A stretch of DNA of 64,000 nt from an uncultured Maribacter sp. GTDB lineage: Bacteria > Bacteroidota > Bacteroidia > Flavobacteriales > Flavobacteriaceae. Below, one piece after another: positions 7,107-16,109 of the stretch (its first letter is position 1; every line of letters starts with the position of its first letter). The position numbers were made by a program, and so were the translations under genes. The notes under the pieces are model-generated. The model searched no databases. It was not told the DNA's origin and was given only the letters and a program-made list of their open reading frames with translations. Location: contig CANNFY010000003.1 of the NCBI GenBank assembly GCA_947504045.1, forward strand, positions 1 through 64,000, given 5' to 3'.

Positions 7107-8444
7107 ATGTTTGATAATTTAAGTGAAAAGCTAGATAAAGCACTTCATGTTTTAAAAGGACATGGACAAATTACAGAAATAAATGTAGCAGAAACAACTA
7201 AAGAAGTGCGTAGAGCACTATTAGATGCCGATGTAAACTTTAAAATAGCTAAACAATTTACCAATAGGGTAAAAGAAAAAGCATTAGGAGCTAATGTACT
7301 TACTACATTACAACCAGGCCAGTTAATGGTTAAAATTGTAAAAGATGAGCTAACCGAATTAATGGGAGGAGATTCTGAAGGAATAAACCTTTCTGGAAAA
7401 CCAACCATAGTGTTAATGTCTGGTTTGCAAGGTTCTGGTAAAACTACTTTTTCTGGTAAACTGGCAAACTTCTTAAAAACCAAAAAAGCAAAAAAACCAT
7501 TATTAGTAGCCTGTGATGTTTACCGTCCTGCCGCAATTGATCAATTGCATGTAGTTGGAGGGCAAATAGAGGTAGACGTATATTCCGATAAAGAAAATAA
7601 CGATCCAGTAGCTATTGCGCAAGCAGGTATTGCACAAGCAAAAACCAATGGGAACGATGTGGTTATTATAGATACCGCAGGGCGTTTGGCTGTAGATGAA
7701 AAAATGATGGAGGAAATCTCTAACATTCATAAAGCTATAGAGCCGCAAGAAACATTATTTGTTGTAGATGCCATGACAGGGCAAGATGCTGTAAATACAG
7801 CAAAAGCTTTTAATGATATTCTAAATTTTGATGGGGTAATACTAACTAAGTTAGACGGTGATACTCGTGGTGGAGCAGCAATATCAATAAAATCTGTAGT
7901 AGATAAACCAATAAAGTTTATTGGTACAGGAGAAAAGATGGAAGCAATTGATGTTTTTCATCCTTCTCGTATGGCAGAGCGTATTCTTGGAATGGGAGAT
8001 GTTATTTCTTTAGTAGAACGTGCTCAAGAGCAATTTGACGAAGAGGAAGCAAGAAAAATTCAAAAGAAAATTGCAAAAAACAAGTTTGGTTTTGATGATT
8101 TCTTAAAACAGATTCAGCAAATCAAGAAAATGGGTAACATTAAAGATCTAATGGGAATGATACCTGGTGCTGGAAAAGCATTAAAAGGGTTAGATATAGA
8201 TGATGATGCTTTTAAACACATAGAAGCTATTATACATTCTATGACGCCTGAGGAACGTTCTACACCAGCAAAATTAAACGCAAGTAGAAAAAAACGTGTT
8301 GCAAAAGGTAGTGGGCGTAGTATACAAGAAGTAAACCAATTGCTAAAACAGTTTGATCAAATGAGTAAGATGATGAAAATGATGCAAGGCGGTGGCGGTA
8401 AGAAGATGATGCAGATGATGAATAATATGAAAGGAATGCGATAG
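7107..8444 (+). CDS. ffh: signal recognition particle protein Ffh
   Basis: GTPase subunit of the signal recognition particle. It binds signal sequences of nascent membrane proteins together with 4.5S RNA and docks to FtsY. At 445 residues it is the usual length. An N-terminal helical N domain precedes the G domain: P-loop GLQGSGKTT at 106-114, DTAGR near 190 and TKLDGD near 248. The C-terminal M domain (about 300-445) is methionine-rich, ending in MMKMMQGGGGKKMMQMM-type sequence. folD follows 53 bp downstream on the same strand, probably in the same transcript. Confidence 0.97.
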   Translation: MFDNLSEKLDKALHVLKGHGQITEINVAETTKEVRRALLDADVNFKIAKQFTNRVKEKALGANVLTTLQPGQLMVKIVKDELTELMGGDSEGINLSGKPTIVLMSGLQGSGKTTFSGKLANFLKTKKAKKPLLVACDVYRPAAIDQLHVVGGQIEVDVYSDKENNDPVAIAQAGIAQAKTNGNDVVIIDTAGRLAVDEKMMEEISNIHKAIEPQETLFVVDAMTGQDAVNTAKAFNDILNFDGVILTKLDGDTRGGAAISIKSVVDKPIKFIGTGEKMEAIDVFHPSRMAERILGMGDVISLVERAQEQFDEEEARKIQKKIAKNKFGFDDFLKQIQQIKKMGNIKDLMGMIPGAGKALKGLDIDDDAFKHIEAIIHSMTPEERSTPAKLNASRKKRVAKGSGRSIQEVNQLLKQFDQMSKMMKMMQGGGGKKMMQMMNNMKGMR

Positions 8445-8497
8445 TTGCCCTTGTTATTAAAAAACAAATTTTAAGTATTTAATAGTAGTATAAGAAG

Positions 8498-9388
8498 ATG
8501 GAATTACTAGACGGAAAAAAAGTATCAAACCAAATTAAAGACGAAATTGCAGTTGAGGTAGCAAAAATGAAAGCAAGAGGAGAGAAAGTACCTCATTTAG
8601 CTGCTGTTTTGGTAGGTAATGATGGTGCTAGCTTAACTTATGTAGGCAGTAAAGTGCGTTCTTGTGAGCGTATAGGGTTTGAGTCTACTTTAGTGCAAAT
8701 GCCAAGTACAACTTCGGAAATTGAACTGTTAAATAAGATAGAAGAATTAAACCAGAATGAGGATATTGATGGATTTATAATTCAATTACCATTACCACCA
8801 CAAATTAACGAACAAAAGGTTTTATTGGCCGTAGATCCAGATAAAGATGTAGATGGTTTTCACCCAACCAATTTTGGAAAAATGGCTTTAGACATGAGCA
8901 CGTTTATTCCAGCTACACCTTTTGGAATTTTAGAATTATTGGAGCGTTATAAAGTAGAAACCCAAGGTAAACATACCGTAGTTATTGGTAGAAGCCATAT
9001 TGTTGGTCGTCCAATGAGTATTTTAATGGGTAGAAAAGGTTGGCCAGGAAACTCTACAGTAACTTTAACCCATAGTAGAACTAAGAATATTACACAAATT
9101 ATTTCGCAAGCAGATATTGTTATTTCGGCATTAGGGGTTCCTAATTTCTTAAAAGCAGAAATGGTAAAAGATGATGCCGTAATTATAGATGTTGGTATTA
9201 CACGTGTACCAGATGAAACTAAGCCTAGAGGTTATCGTATTACTGGCGATGTAGATTTTGAAAACGTAAGTAAAAAAGCATCTTTTATAACACCAGTTCC
9301 TGGTGGTGTTGGTCCAATGACAATTGCCATGCTACTTAAAAATACATTATTAGCAAGAGAAAGGCATAGAGCTAATAAAAAATCATAA
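8498..9388 (+). CDS. folD: bifunctional methylenetetrahydrofolate dehydrogenase/cyclohydrolase
   Basis: Interconverts 5,10-methylene-THF and 10-formyl-THF using NADP in one-carbon metabolism. At 296 residues it has full family length. The catalytic Tyr48 and Lys52 lie in [15 protein letters not shown]. The substrate loop is [11 protein letters not shown], the cofactor region is [11 protein letters not shown] near 160, and the signature [13 protein letters not shown] is near the C-terminus. A strong hairpin terminator follows the stop codon. Confidence 0.97.
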   Translation: MELLDGKKVSNQIKDEIAVEVAKMKARGEKVPHLAAVLVGNDGASLTYVGSKVRSCERIGFESTLVQMPSTTSEIELLNKIEELNQNEDIDGFIIQLPLPPQINEQKVLLAVDPDKDVDGFHPTNFGKMALDMSTFIPATPFGILELLERYKVETQGKHTVVIGRSHIVGRPMSILMGRKGWPGNSTVTLTHSRTKNITQIISQADIVISALGVPNFLKAEMVKDDAVIIDVGITRVPDETKPRGYRITGDVDFENVSKKASFITPVPGGVGPMTIAMLLKNTLLARERHRANKKS

Positions 9389-9391
9389 CCT

Positions 9392-9440
9392 ATACCTATA
9401 AAAAGTCCTGAGAATTTCTTAGGGCTTTTTTTATAGGTAT
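9392..9440. terminator. bidirectional terminator between folD and the hydrolase gene
   Basis: A long inverted repeat in which ATACCTATAAAAAGTCCT-GAGAA pairs with TTCTTAGGGCTTTTTTTATAGGTAT, with flanking A and T runs on both strands. It lies between two convergent genes and can serve both. Confidence 0.85.
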
Positions 9441-9442
9441 TA

Positions 9443-10279
9443 CTATTTTAAAAACGCTATAATTTTATTATTTACATCTTCTTGATGCATAGAATGCCCT
9501 AACCCTTCTGTAGAAATTAAAACACTGTTTTTCCAATTTTTATGTACACTTACAGAATCTTCATAAGGGGCAATTTTGTCTAATTTATCATGAAATAAGA
9601 GTCCCTTTTTTGTGTTGCTTTGTACATACTTTGCCATAGAAAAATCGTTTACATGAAAGCCAAATCTATCTTTTATATAACCATCTAAAGCATGGAGAAC
9701 CTTTGTGTTAAATTTTAATATTTTTTGGTAGTTACGCATAAGTTTGTGAAATTCTGATGGAGCTCCAATAGTAACTATTTTTTCTGTAGATTTATTTTGG
9801 TTTATATATTCGTTATAAATAATAGTCATACCGCCTAAAGAGTGTCCAATAATATTTTTAGGATTGTATTTATTTATAATTTCTTGAAGAACTTGTGCGT
9901 ATAAAGGCACATATAAATATTTGCCAGTAGAGTTTCCATGCCCTGGAGCATCAAAAGCTATAATAGTATAGTTTTCTTCTTGTAGTTTTTTTAAAAGATT
10001 TCGCCACCTAAAGGTATTACTTTCCCAACCGTGTACTAATAGAACCGTTTCTCCATCACCTTGCCAATTATACGTTTGTATGTTATGTTTATTTATGGTG
10101 AGAACTTCTTTTTTAGCATTTTCTAAAAACTCTTTTTGATGTTCTTGTACACGCCCTTTACGTACTGTGCAAAAAAAATAAAATGCTTTTTCTGCGGTTT
10201 TTTTGGTAGAAAATATGGCGCTGAGGTTAAAATATGCACCGTATACTAAAGGAATAATTTTTATAAATAGTTTTTTCAT
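9443..10279 (-). CDS. alpha/beta hydrolase
   Basis: A 278-residue serine hydrolase of the alpha/beta fold. The oxyanion-hole segment LLVHGWES is near residue 81. The nucleophile elbow GHSLGG puts Ser at 147, the acid is probably Asp in FHDKLDKIAPYED near 233, and the catalytic His lies in GLGHSMHQ near 262. DAPGHGNS (110-117) is typical of the family. The N-terminal 40 residues are hydrophobic but lack a clear cleavage site. Substrate unknown. It is divergent from the HxlR-type regulator, with paired inverted repeats in the shared 91-bp region, so that regulator is its probable controller. Confidence 0.85.
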   Translation of the reverse strand: MKKLFIKIIPLVYGAYFNLSAIFSTKKTAEKAFYFFCTVRKGRVQEHQKEFLENAKKEVLTINKHNIQTYNWQGDGETVLLVHGWESNTFRWRNLLKKLQEENYTIIAFDAPGHGNSTGKYLYVPLYAQVLQEIINKYNPKNIIGHSLGGMTIIYNEYINQNKSTEKIVTIGAPSEFHKLMRNYQKILKFNTKVLHALDGYIKDRFGFHVNDFSMAKYVQSNTKKGLLFHDKLDKIAPYEDSVSVHKNWKNSVLISTEGLGHSMHQEDVNNKIIAFLK

Positions 10280-10282
10280 ATG

Positions 10283-10309
10283 GTTACATTTAGTAACTTA
10301 CTTTTGTAA
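10283..10309. promoter_or_regulatory. candidate HxlR operator: two adjacent inverted repeats
   Basis: GTTAC-ATTTA-GTAAC (10283-10297) is followed directly by TTAC-TTTT-GTAA (10298-10309). The second repeat contains TACTTTTG, a TAnnTTTG match that could be the -7 element of the HxlR gene. Related regulators such as YodB bind TACTATTTGTAGTA-like palindromes of similar size. An autoregulated divergent control region is a reasonable inference. Confidence 0.45.
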
Positions 10310-10370
10310 AGAGAGTTAAAAGTACAAATTCATTTTCAGAAAAATTACAGTTATTAATTTCTTATTAGGT

Positions 10371-10799
10371 ATGGAAAAAGAAACTATTGTTGATAATCAG
10401 AGAGTTGCGACTGGAAAAAAATTAAAAAAAATGTTTGGGCATATAGATTATCGTAATCCGCCGGAGTTGTGTGTTATTAGAGATGTAGTTTCTTTAACAT
10501 CAGATAAATGGAGTATTCTTATCTTATTATATTTAGGCTACTTTCCTGTATTACGTTTTAACAAATTAAAAAAATATGTGTACGGTATATCTAATAAGGT
10601 GTTAAGCGAGCGCCTTAAGGTATTAGAAGGTAATGGGTATATAAAAAGGCAAATGTACCCAGAGGTTCCTATACGTGTAGAATATAGTTTAACACCTTTT
10701 GGACAAAAATATGTAGCTAAATTGTTAGAGCTTACAGAATGGATGCAACTAAATAACCCTATAATTTTATCTAATAAACAGAAATTTCAGATAAAATAA
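10371..10799 (+). CDS. HxlR-family winged-helix transcriptional regulator
   Basis: A 142-residue DNA-binding protein of the HxlR (DUF24, MarR-like) family. The conserved opening with Cys is PPELCVIRDVVSLTSDKWS; that cysteine is the redox or electrophile sensor in several members. The winged helix covers RFNKLKKYVYGISNKVLSERLKVLEGNGYIKRQ and the wing VPIRVEYSLTPFG. It has about 30 extra N-terminal residues. It is divergent from the alpha/beta hydrolase. Members often repress an adjacent detoxification gene and sense quinones, aldehydes or oxidants. Confidence 0.92.
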   Translation: MEKETIVDNQRVATGKKLKKMFGHIDYRNPPELCVIRDVVSLTSDKWSILILLYLGYFPVLRFNKLKKYVYGISNKVLSERLKVLEGNGYIKRQMYPEVPIRVEYSLTPFGQKYVAKLLELTEWMQLNNPIILSNKQKFQIK

Positions 10800-10802
10800 T
10801 TT

Positions 10803-11357
10803 TTAAGAATCCCAGCCAATCATCATATATTTAATTTTTGCGGTATCTGGTATTTGTACTTCTTCTATATTGGTATTGTTATAACGTAAATTTTCTGGCA
10901 ACTCTTTTTTGTCTATAGTAAAATATACATCGCTATCTTTTAATAATATTAATACGTTGTTTATAGATGTAATTACTTTACGAATAGTATGTTTTTCTTT
11001 AATTTCTTTAAAAGTGCTTGTAATACTAATGCCAGTACTGGTGGTAAAACGAGGGTCTTTTATTTGCACATTTTCTATAGAGGCTATACTATCTGTATTT
11101 GGAGTTAAGGTTAGTAAATGTTGGCCGCCTTTTTCATATATTTTTATTTTATTAGCACCTCTACCAAAATTACCTCTTACCGTATCTGTTACTATAGAGT
11201 CTTCAGAATAAATTAGTTCTAGATCTCTAATAAGGCTTTCTTTTTTTAATTTACCAACTTGTTCTTCTGTAATAGAAAAAAAAGGATCTTTTTCTTTTTT
11301 ACATTGTATGTTAAGTATAATACAGAATAAGAATAAGGTCTTTAGTATATTTTTCAT
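10803..11357 (-). CDS. hypothetical lipoprotein
   Basis: A 184-residue protein with a lipoprotein-like N-terminus, MKNILKTLFLFCIILNIQC, with Cys19 as the likely acylated residue followed by KKEKD. The mature part is mostly beta-strand-like with no recognised domain. It lies immediately downstream of the HerA-like ATPase gene (7 bp gap) and is probably co-transcribed with it. It converges on the HxlR gene with only 3 bp between the stop codons. Confidence 0.75.
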   Translation of the reverse strand: MKNILKTLFLFCIILNIQCKKEKDPFFSITEEQVGKLKKESLIRDLELIYSEDSIVTDTVRGNFGRGANKIKIYEKGGQHLLTLTPNTDSIASIENVQIKDPRFTTSTGISITSTFKEIKEKHTIRKVITSINNVLILLKDSDVYFTIDKKELPENLRYNNTNIEEVQIPDTAKIKYMMIGWDS

Positions 11358-11364
11358 AGTATAA

Positions 11365-12867
11365 TTATCGAATAACTTTTTTAAGAACTCCTAAAACTCC
11401 TCTAATAAATGTAGCACTGGTTAATACTTTAATTACGGGGTTTTGTCTTGTGCTTGTTCTTCTTGTAGTGGTTTTTTTAGGCTTTGCTTTTTCTTTTTCG
11501 GACTCTTTTTCTGCTTTTTCTATTTTTTCATTTAGAATTTCATAAGCACTTTCTCGGTCAATAGTTTCGTTATATTTTTTTACTAAATCAGATTTGCTAA
11601 TGGCAAGTTCTAGTTCTTTAGCAGTTAGTACATCCATTCTACTCATTGGTGCTCTTAAGAGAGTTGCAGCAAGTGGTGTGGGTCTTCCTTTTTCATCTAG
11701 CGCAGAAATTAATGCTTCGCCTATTCCTAAAGAGGTAAGTACTTCTTTGGTATCGTAAAAGTCAGATTCTGGGTAATTTTCGGCAGTTAATTTAATAGCT
11801 TTTCTATCTCTAGCGGTAAATGCGCGTAATGCATGTTGTACTTTTAATCCTAGTTGCGATAACACTTCGTTAGGAACATCAGTAGGGTTTTGGGTAACAA
11901 AATATAGTCCAATACCTTTAGATCGTATTAATTTTACAATACTTTCTATTTGGTCTAACAAGGCTTTTGAGGCTTCTTTAAAAATTAAATGCGCTTCATC
12001 TATAAATAAAATTAACTCTGGCCTATCGCTATCCCCTTGTTCAGGAAAAGTAGCGTAGATTTCGGCTAATAAACTTAGCATAAAGGTTGAAAATAGCTTA
12101 GGTTTATCTTGTATATCGGTTAATCTAAGAATATTTATATATCCTTTTCCGTTTTCATCCACTCTAGTTAAATCTTCTACATCAAAAGATTTTTCGCCAA
12201 AAAATAACTCGGCTCCTTGTTGTTCTAATTCTATAATTTTTCGCAAAATAGCACCAGTAGAACTGGTAGATATTCTACCGTAATCTTTGGTAAATTCTGC
12301 TTTACCAGAACCTGTTGCATATTGTAAAACCTTTTTAAAATCTTTTAGATCTAATAATGGCAGTTTATTATCATCGCAATATTTAAAAACTACGGCAACA
12401 ATACCCGATTGTGTTTCTGTTAAATCTAATATTCTAGAAAGTAAGATTGGTCCAAATTCAGACACGGTAGCTCTTAGTTTTACACCATCTTGTTCCGATA
12501 ACGAAAGCATTTCTACAGGAAAACCCTTAGCATTAAAAGGTATTCCAATTTTTTCATGACGTTCATTAATTTTTACATGTCCAGGGCTTGGTTGTGCAAG
12601 GCCACTTAAATCTCCTTTTAGATCCATAAGCATTACAGGAATACCTTTTTCAGAAAGGTTTTCGGCTAAAACTTGTAACGTTTTAGTTTTTCCGGTACCG
12701 GTTGCACCAGCAATAAGCCCATGTCTGTTTAAAGTTTTTAAAGGAATTTTTATGTGTGCATTTGTTATTGCTTCGTTATTTAGCATTGCAGCACCCATTG
12801 TAATAAAATCGCCTTTGGTTGTGTATCCTTCTTCTATATGTGCAAAGAAATCTTCTTTGGTAGCCAT
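11365..12867 (-). CDS. HerA-like ATPase (DUF853 / YjgR family)
   Basis: A 500-residue FtsK/HerA-superfamily ATPase of the DUF853 type. The Walker A motif is GATGTGKTK at 54-61 within HGLIAGATGTGKT. The Walker B is LILFIDEAHLIF near 287. The sensor segment is GLYFVTQNPTDVPNEVLSQLG, and the arginine-rich stretch LRAFTARDRKAIK follows. The C-terminus has a lysine-rich low-complexity tail (KPKKTTTRRTSTRQ). The family is widespread but its function is not established; archaeal HerA acts with NurA in DNA end processing. No nuclease partner is seen next to it here. Confidence 0.9.
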   Translation of the reverse strand: MATKEDFFAHIEEGYTTKGDFITMGAAMLNNEAITNAHIKIPLKTLNRHGLIAGATGTGKTKTLQVLAENLSEKGIPVMLMDLKGDLSGLAQPSPGHVKINERHEKIGIPFNAKGFPVEMLSLSEQDGVKLRATVSEFGPILLSRILDLTETQSGIVAVVFKYCDDNKLPLLDLKDFKKVLQYATGSGKAEFTKDYGRISTSSTGAILRKIIELEQQGAELFFGEKSFDVEDLTRVDENGKGYINILRLTDIQDKPKLFSTFMLSLLAEIYATFPEQGDSDRPELILFIDEAHLIFKEASKALLDQIESIVKLIRSKGIGLYFVTQNPTDVPNEVLSQLGLKVQHALRAFTARDRKAIKLTAENYPESDFYDTKEVLTSLGIGEALISALDEKGRPTPLAATLLRAPMSRMDVLTAKELELAISKSDLVKKYNETIDRESAYEILNEKIEKAEKESEKEKAKPKKTTTRRTSTRQNPVIKVLTSATFIRGVLGVLKKVIR

Positions 12868-13052
12868 GAAATATATTTTTTTATAAAAATAGGGGATTTT
12901 TAGGCAATTGTAAAGTGTGTTTATATCCTAATTTGCACTTTATTCTTTTATCTTCTGGTATTTAGGGGCTTATTTGTTAGTTAATTTTTGTTAAAGCTAT
13001 AAAATTAGAAATTATGAATGCTACATAAATTAATTATATAAGAAGTTAAATG

Positions 13053-13060
13053 TATCTTTG
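13053..13060 (+). promoter_or_regulatory. queE promoter -7 element; decides the start codon
   Basis: TATCTTTG is a perfect TAnnTTTG match five bases before ATG 13065. Transcription would begin at or next to that ATG. This excludes the ATG at 13050, which overlaps the promoter, and suggests a leaderless mRNA. Confidence 0.55.
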
Positions 13061-13064
13061 CAAA

Positions 13065-13697
13065 ATGGTAAATGAGGAGGTATTAGCATTGGTAAATAAG
13101 GGAGAAATGCTCCCTTTAATGGAAGAGTTTTATACGATTCAGGGCGAAGGTTTTCATAAGGGTACAGCAGCTTATTTTATTCGCGTAGGCGGTTGCGATG
13201 TTGGTTGCCATTGGTGTGATGTTAAAGAAAGTTGGAATGCAGAAACGCACCCACCTACAAAAATTGATGGTATTGCAGAAAAGGCTGCAAAATATTCTGA
13301 TACTATTGTGGTTACTGGTGGTGAGCCATTAACATGGGATATGGGGCCAATAACAAAGGCGCTAAAAGCTAAAAATTTACAAACACACATAGAAACTTCA
13401 GGAGCGTATAAATTGTCTGGAGAGTGGGATTGGATTTGCTTATCCCCAAAAAAAAATAAATTACCTGTTGGCGAAATTTACGATAAAGCACACGAGCTTA
13501 AAGTTATAGTTTACAATAAGCACGATTTAATTTTTGCCGAAGAGCAAGCTGCATTAACTAATAAAAACTGTATTTTATATTTGCAACCAGAATGGAGTGT
13601 AAAAGATAAAGTGGTGCCACTTATTGTAGATTATGTAATGCAAAACCCAAAGTGGAAAGTGTCTTTACAAACGCATAAATATTTAAATATACCTTAG
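13065..13697 (+). CDS. queE: 7-carboxy-7-deazaguanine synthase
   Basis: Radical SAM enzyme of queuosine (7-deazaguanine) biosynthesis; converts 6-carboxy-tetrahydropterin to 7-carboxy-7-deazaguanine. The protein is 210 residues from the chosen ATG, a normal length. The cluster-binding cysteines are Cys44, Cys48 and Cys51 in GGCDVGCHWCD (CX3CX2C). The substrate loop LMEEFYTIQGEGFHKG and the SAM-binding TGGEP follow. The start at 13065 is preferred over 13050 because a -7 promoter element lies between the two. Other queuosine genes are not adjacent. Confidence 0.93.
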   Translation: MVNEEVLALVNKGEMLPLMEEFYTIQGEGFHKGTAAYFIRVGGCDVGCHWCDVKESWNAETHPPTKIDGIAEKAAKYSDTIVVTGGEPLTWDMGPITKALKAKNLQTHIETSGAYKLSGEWDWICLSPKKNKLPVGEIYDKAHELKVIVYNKHDLIFAEEQAALTNKNCILYLQPEWSVKDKVVPLIVDYVMQNPKWKVSLQTHKYLNIP

Positions 13698-13872
13698 TTT
13701 TTGGCTATTGGCTACTTTTTAGTATTGAGAATAAAGTAATTAGTCTGTACTCTATATTTCTTCTCTCTTTTTTCAGTTTAGCAATTGGCTTTTAGCTGTT
13801 AGCTTTAAAAAATACCTTTTTGGTGTTGGGTTTAATCAGAAATTATTTTTCTTCTAACCATCAACCACAAAA
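13698..13872. other. short intergenic stretch with GGCTTTTAGC-like word repeats
   Basis: Between queE and the metalloprotease the words TTGGCTATTGGCTACTTTTTAG (start 13701) and TTGGCTTTTAGCTGTTAGC (around 13786-13804) recur. Such degenerate GGCTnTTGGC strings are low-complexity intergenic DNA. No gene or clear hairpin is seen. Confidence 0.3.
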
Positions 13873-14772
13873 TTACCTTCCGCCATTAGCTTGTAAATCA
13901 AGAACACATTCTACTCCTAAATCTTGAGCTCTAGATTTACTAGTTAGGTTGCTTTCTAAACTTTTTAAAAGACTTACACCATCTAATTTACAACTGGCCT
14001 CTAGTTCGTTTGTACTACTTTTAGAAAGACCACTTTTGTTGGTAAAGGATAATTCTGCTCGCATTAAACAGCCTTCTGTAGTGCAGTGGCTTACAGCTTG
14101 TGGGTCTTCGTGTGGGTTAACCATATTGGTTTTTAAAGGATTGTTTAAATCGTTTTCAAAACCTAAGTTTACAAGCCCAAATAAGTGTCCAAATTCATGA
14201 TTTAGTGTTGCGGTCTCAATATCTTCATCTGTAATAATATTACTTCTTGCAGACAGTTGTTTTATGGTTCTTTCGTAAATAACCATCGAAGTATTTCGGT
14301 ATACAGCACCAAGGGTTACTAAGTCGTCATCCTCATTATCTTCATCAGAAGGAGCATCTGTAAAATAAATATAAATAGCTAAGGTGTTATCTTCGTTATA
14401 CGCAGTTCTGTTTTCTTGTTCTAAATCATCTATTTCGTTAAGAGTAAGGGTTTCTTCCCCTGGGGAACTTAGTTCTTTATACGTAACTTCAATATCTGTT
14501 TTAAAAGAATGCTGTTCTAGAAACACTATAAAATTATCCATTGCAGCATCTGTTGGTCTAAAGTTTTCAACATAGGCAACCTCTATAAGCAACTTATTAA
14601 AAGTAGTGTTTGATAAGATAGCATTGGCAGATTCTCCAGTACCTAATAAATTTCCACTTTTATCAACAAAACCTGTTTCATTACCATTATCATCGTCATT
14701 ATTAGAATTTCTGGAACAAGAAATTAGTAAGCCTAAAACTAAAATAATGGATAAAAAACGGAACTGTTTCAT
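13873..14772 (-). CDS. membrane-anchored metalloprotease lipoprotein
   Basis: A 299-residue putative zinc protease. The lipoprotein signal MKQFRFLSIILVLGLLIS precedes Cys19. After a Asn/Asp-rich tether and a domain of about 150 residues comes HEFGHLFGLVNLG (His192, Glu193, His196). This is an HExxHxxG motif like that of metzincin-type proteases. The usual third histidine is replaced by an Asn-Leu-Gly context, as in some archaemetzincin-like lipoproteins. A methionine that could form the Met-turn lies in EGCLMRAEL. It probably acts at the cell surface or in the periplasm. Substrate unknown. Confidence 0.8.
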   Translation of the reverse strand: MKQFRFLSIILVLGLLISCSRNSNNDDDNGNETGFVDKSGNLLGTGESANAILSNTTFNKLLIEVAYVENFRPTDAAMDNFIVFLEQHSFKTDIEVTYKELSSPGEETLTLNEIDDLEQENRTAYNEDNTLAIYIYFTDAPSDEDNEDDDLVTLGAVYRNTSMVIYERTIKQLSARSNIITDEDIETATLNHEFGHLFGLVNLGFENDLNNPLKTNMVNPHEDPQAVSHCTTEGCLMRAELSFTNKSGLSKSSTNELEASCKLDGVSLLKSLESNLTSKSRAQDLGVECVLDLQANGGR

Positions 14773-14821
14773 AGGATAAAGTAAATATATGTATACTGTC
14801 GTAACGATGCGTGTTTGCTTA

Positions 14822-15538
14822 CTAGTATTTTGAAAGTGTTAAACGTGCTAAAAAATTATAATGTTCTCCTTCAAAAACTAATTCGCAATTTAAATTATTA
14901 TAATTTGCTGCTCTTTGTAAGGTGTTGTAATCTAAATATAGCCAAGGGAAAGTACTGCTTTTTTTTTCTTTATAACTCATGTAAAAATTTACTTCGCCAT
15001 AATAATCAATTCCGTCGGGTATCCAATATCCGCCATCTTCATCATTTTCATACATATAAATAATATCGCTAGAGTCTAAAAGTATTTGTCCGTTAGGTTG
15101 TAGTAACGATTTTAAATGCGTAAAAAAAGGATCTAGTTGGTTTAATGTACCAGCAATGCCAATACCGTTCATTAACAACAATAGGGTATCAAACTTATGC
15201 GCTTTAAAATCGTATAAATTAGTATGAATAGCATTTTTTACACCTCTTAGTTTACAGGTTTCTATTGCACCTTTAGAAAAATCTATTGCAGTTACAGGTT
15301 GTTCTTTTTTTTGCAGTATAAGACTATGGCTGCCAGCACCACAACCAATATCTAAAACCTTGCCTTTACATAGCTTTAACGCATGTTTTTCTAAAGCAGG
15401 CATATCTTTATAATCTCTAAATAAATAGGGTAGAGGTAAAATATCTTCTTCGTCTAAAGATAAATAGGTGATTATATCTTGGTCGTAGATACCATTTTGA
15501 TAATCTAAAAGAGCCTCTCCATAAATGTCATTATCCAT
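14822..15538 (-). CDS. class I SAM-dependent methyltransferase
   Basis: A 238-residue methyltransferase. Motif I is VLDIGCGAGSHSLIL near residue 68, followed by the acidic VTAIDFSKGAIE that binds the SAM ribose. LLLMNGIGIAGTL and ILLDSSDIIYMY are the following core strands. The ATG at 15538 is chosen over an in-frame TTG at 15559. Substrate cannot be told; small-molecule targets are usual for this size. No partner gene is evident. Confidence 0.85.
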   Translation of the reverse strand: MDNDIYGEALLDYQNGIYDQDIITYLSLDEEDILPLPYLFRDYKDMPALEKHALKLCKGKVLDIGCGAGSHSLILQKKEQPVTAIDFSKGAIETCKLRGVKNAIHTNLYDFKAHKFDTLLLLMNGIGIAGTLNQLDPFFTHLKSLLQPNGQILLDSSDIIYMYENDEDGGYWIPDGIDYYGEVNFYMSYKEKKSSTFPWLYLDYNTLQRAANYNNLNCELVFEGEHYNFLARLTLSKY

Positions 15539-15593
15539 TATATTTGTACTTTGTAACAAAAGTGAGATTTTTTAATCATTTTAAAAAGAAACC

Positions 15594-16109
15594 ATGCAAC
15601 AGTTAAAGTATATTTTACTATTACTAATAAGTATTCCTTTATTTATTAATGCACAAGATAAAAGTTCTACAGAATTAGTAGCACATTATTTAAAAGTAAA
15701 TGGTTCTATGGGGCAATACAATTATGCGTATGATGAATTGGTTAAAATGCTACAAGGTAGATTTCCGGAAAATGCTAGCAATGCAGAAGCGTGGAAATAT
15801 ATAAAAGAGAATAAAACAAAGGCAGTAACAGAAATGAAAACCATGTTAATTCCTGTATATGAAGCTAATTTTACTACGGATGATATTACTATAATGATTG
15901 CTTTTTATGATAGTGCAACAGGAAAACAATTACTAAACGACAGATCTAAAATGAATACTGCCCAAAAAGAAGAATTAAATACTTTTTATAATTCTGAAGT
16001 GGGAAAAAAAATAATTGAAAAGCAGCCTGTTCTTGGCGCCGAAATTTCTAAGGCTTCTGAAAGTTGGAGTAGAGATTTGTATGAAACCGCTTTAAGTTTA
16101 TTAAAATAA
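15594..16109 (+). CDS. DUF2059 domain protein, exported
   Basis: A 171-residue protein with the signal peptide MQQLKYILLLLISIPLFINAQ, predicted to be cut after INA. The mature part has the DUF2059 pattern of helices (VTEMKTMLIPVYEANFTTDDITIMIAFYDSATGKQLL). It is probably periplasmic. Function unknown. The stop codon overlaps the start of the next gene by one base, so both are in one transcript and probably translationally coupled. Confidence 0.85.
   Translation: MQQLKYILLLLISIPLFINAQDKSSTELVAHYLKVNGSMGQYNYAYDELVKMLQGRFPENASNAEAWKYIKENKTKAVTEMKTMLIPVYEANFTTDDITIMIAFYDSATGKQLLNDRSKMNTAQKEELNTFYNSEVGKKIIEKQPVLGAEISKASESWSRDLYETALSLLK

Noticed and set aside
13050-13064. ATG 13050 as queE start
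   Set aside because: A perfect -7 promoter element lies at 13053-13060, so the message would start after this ATG.
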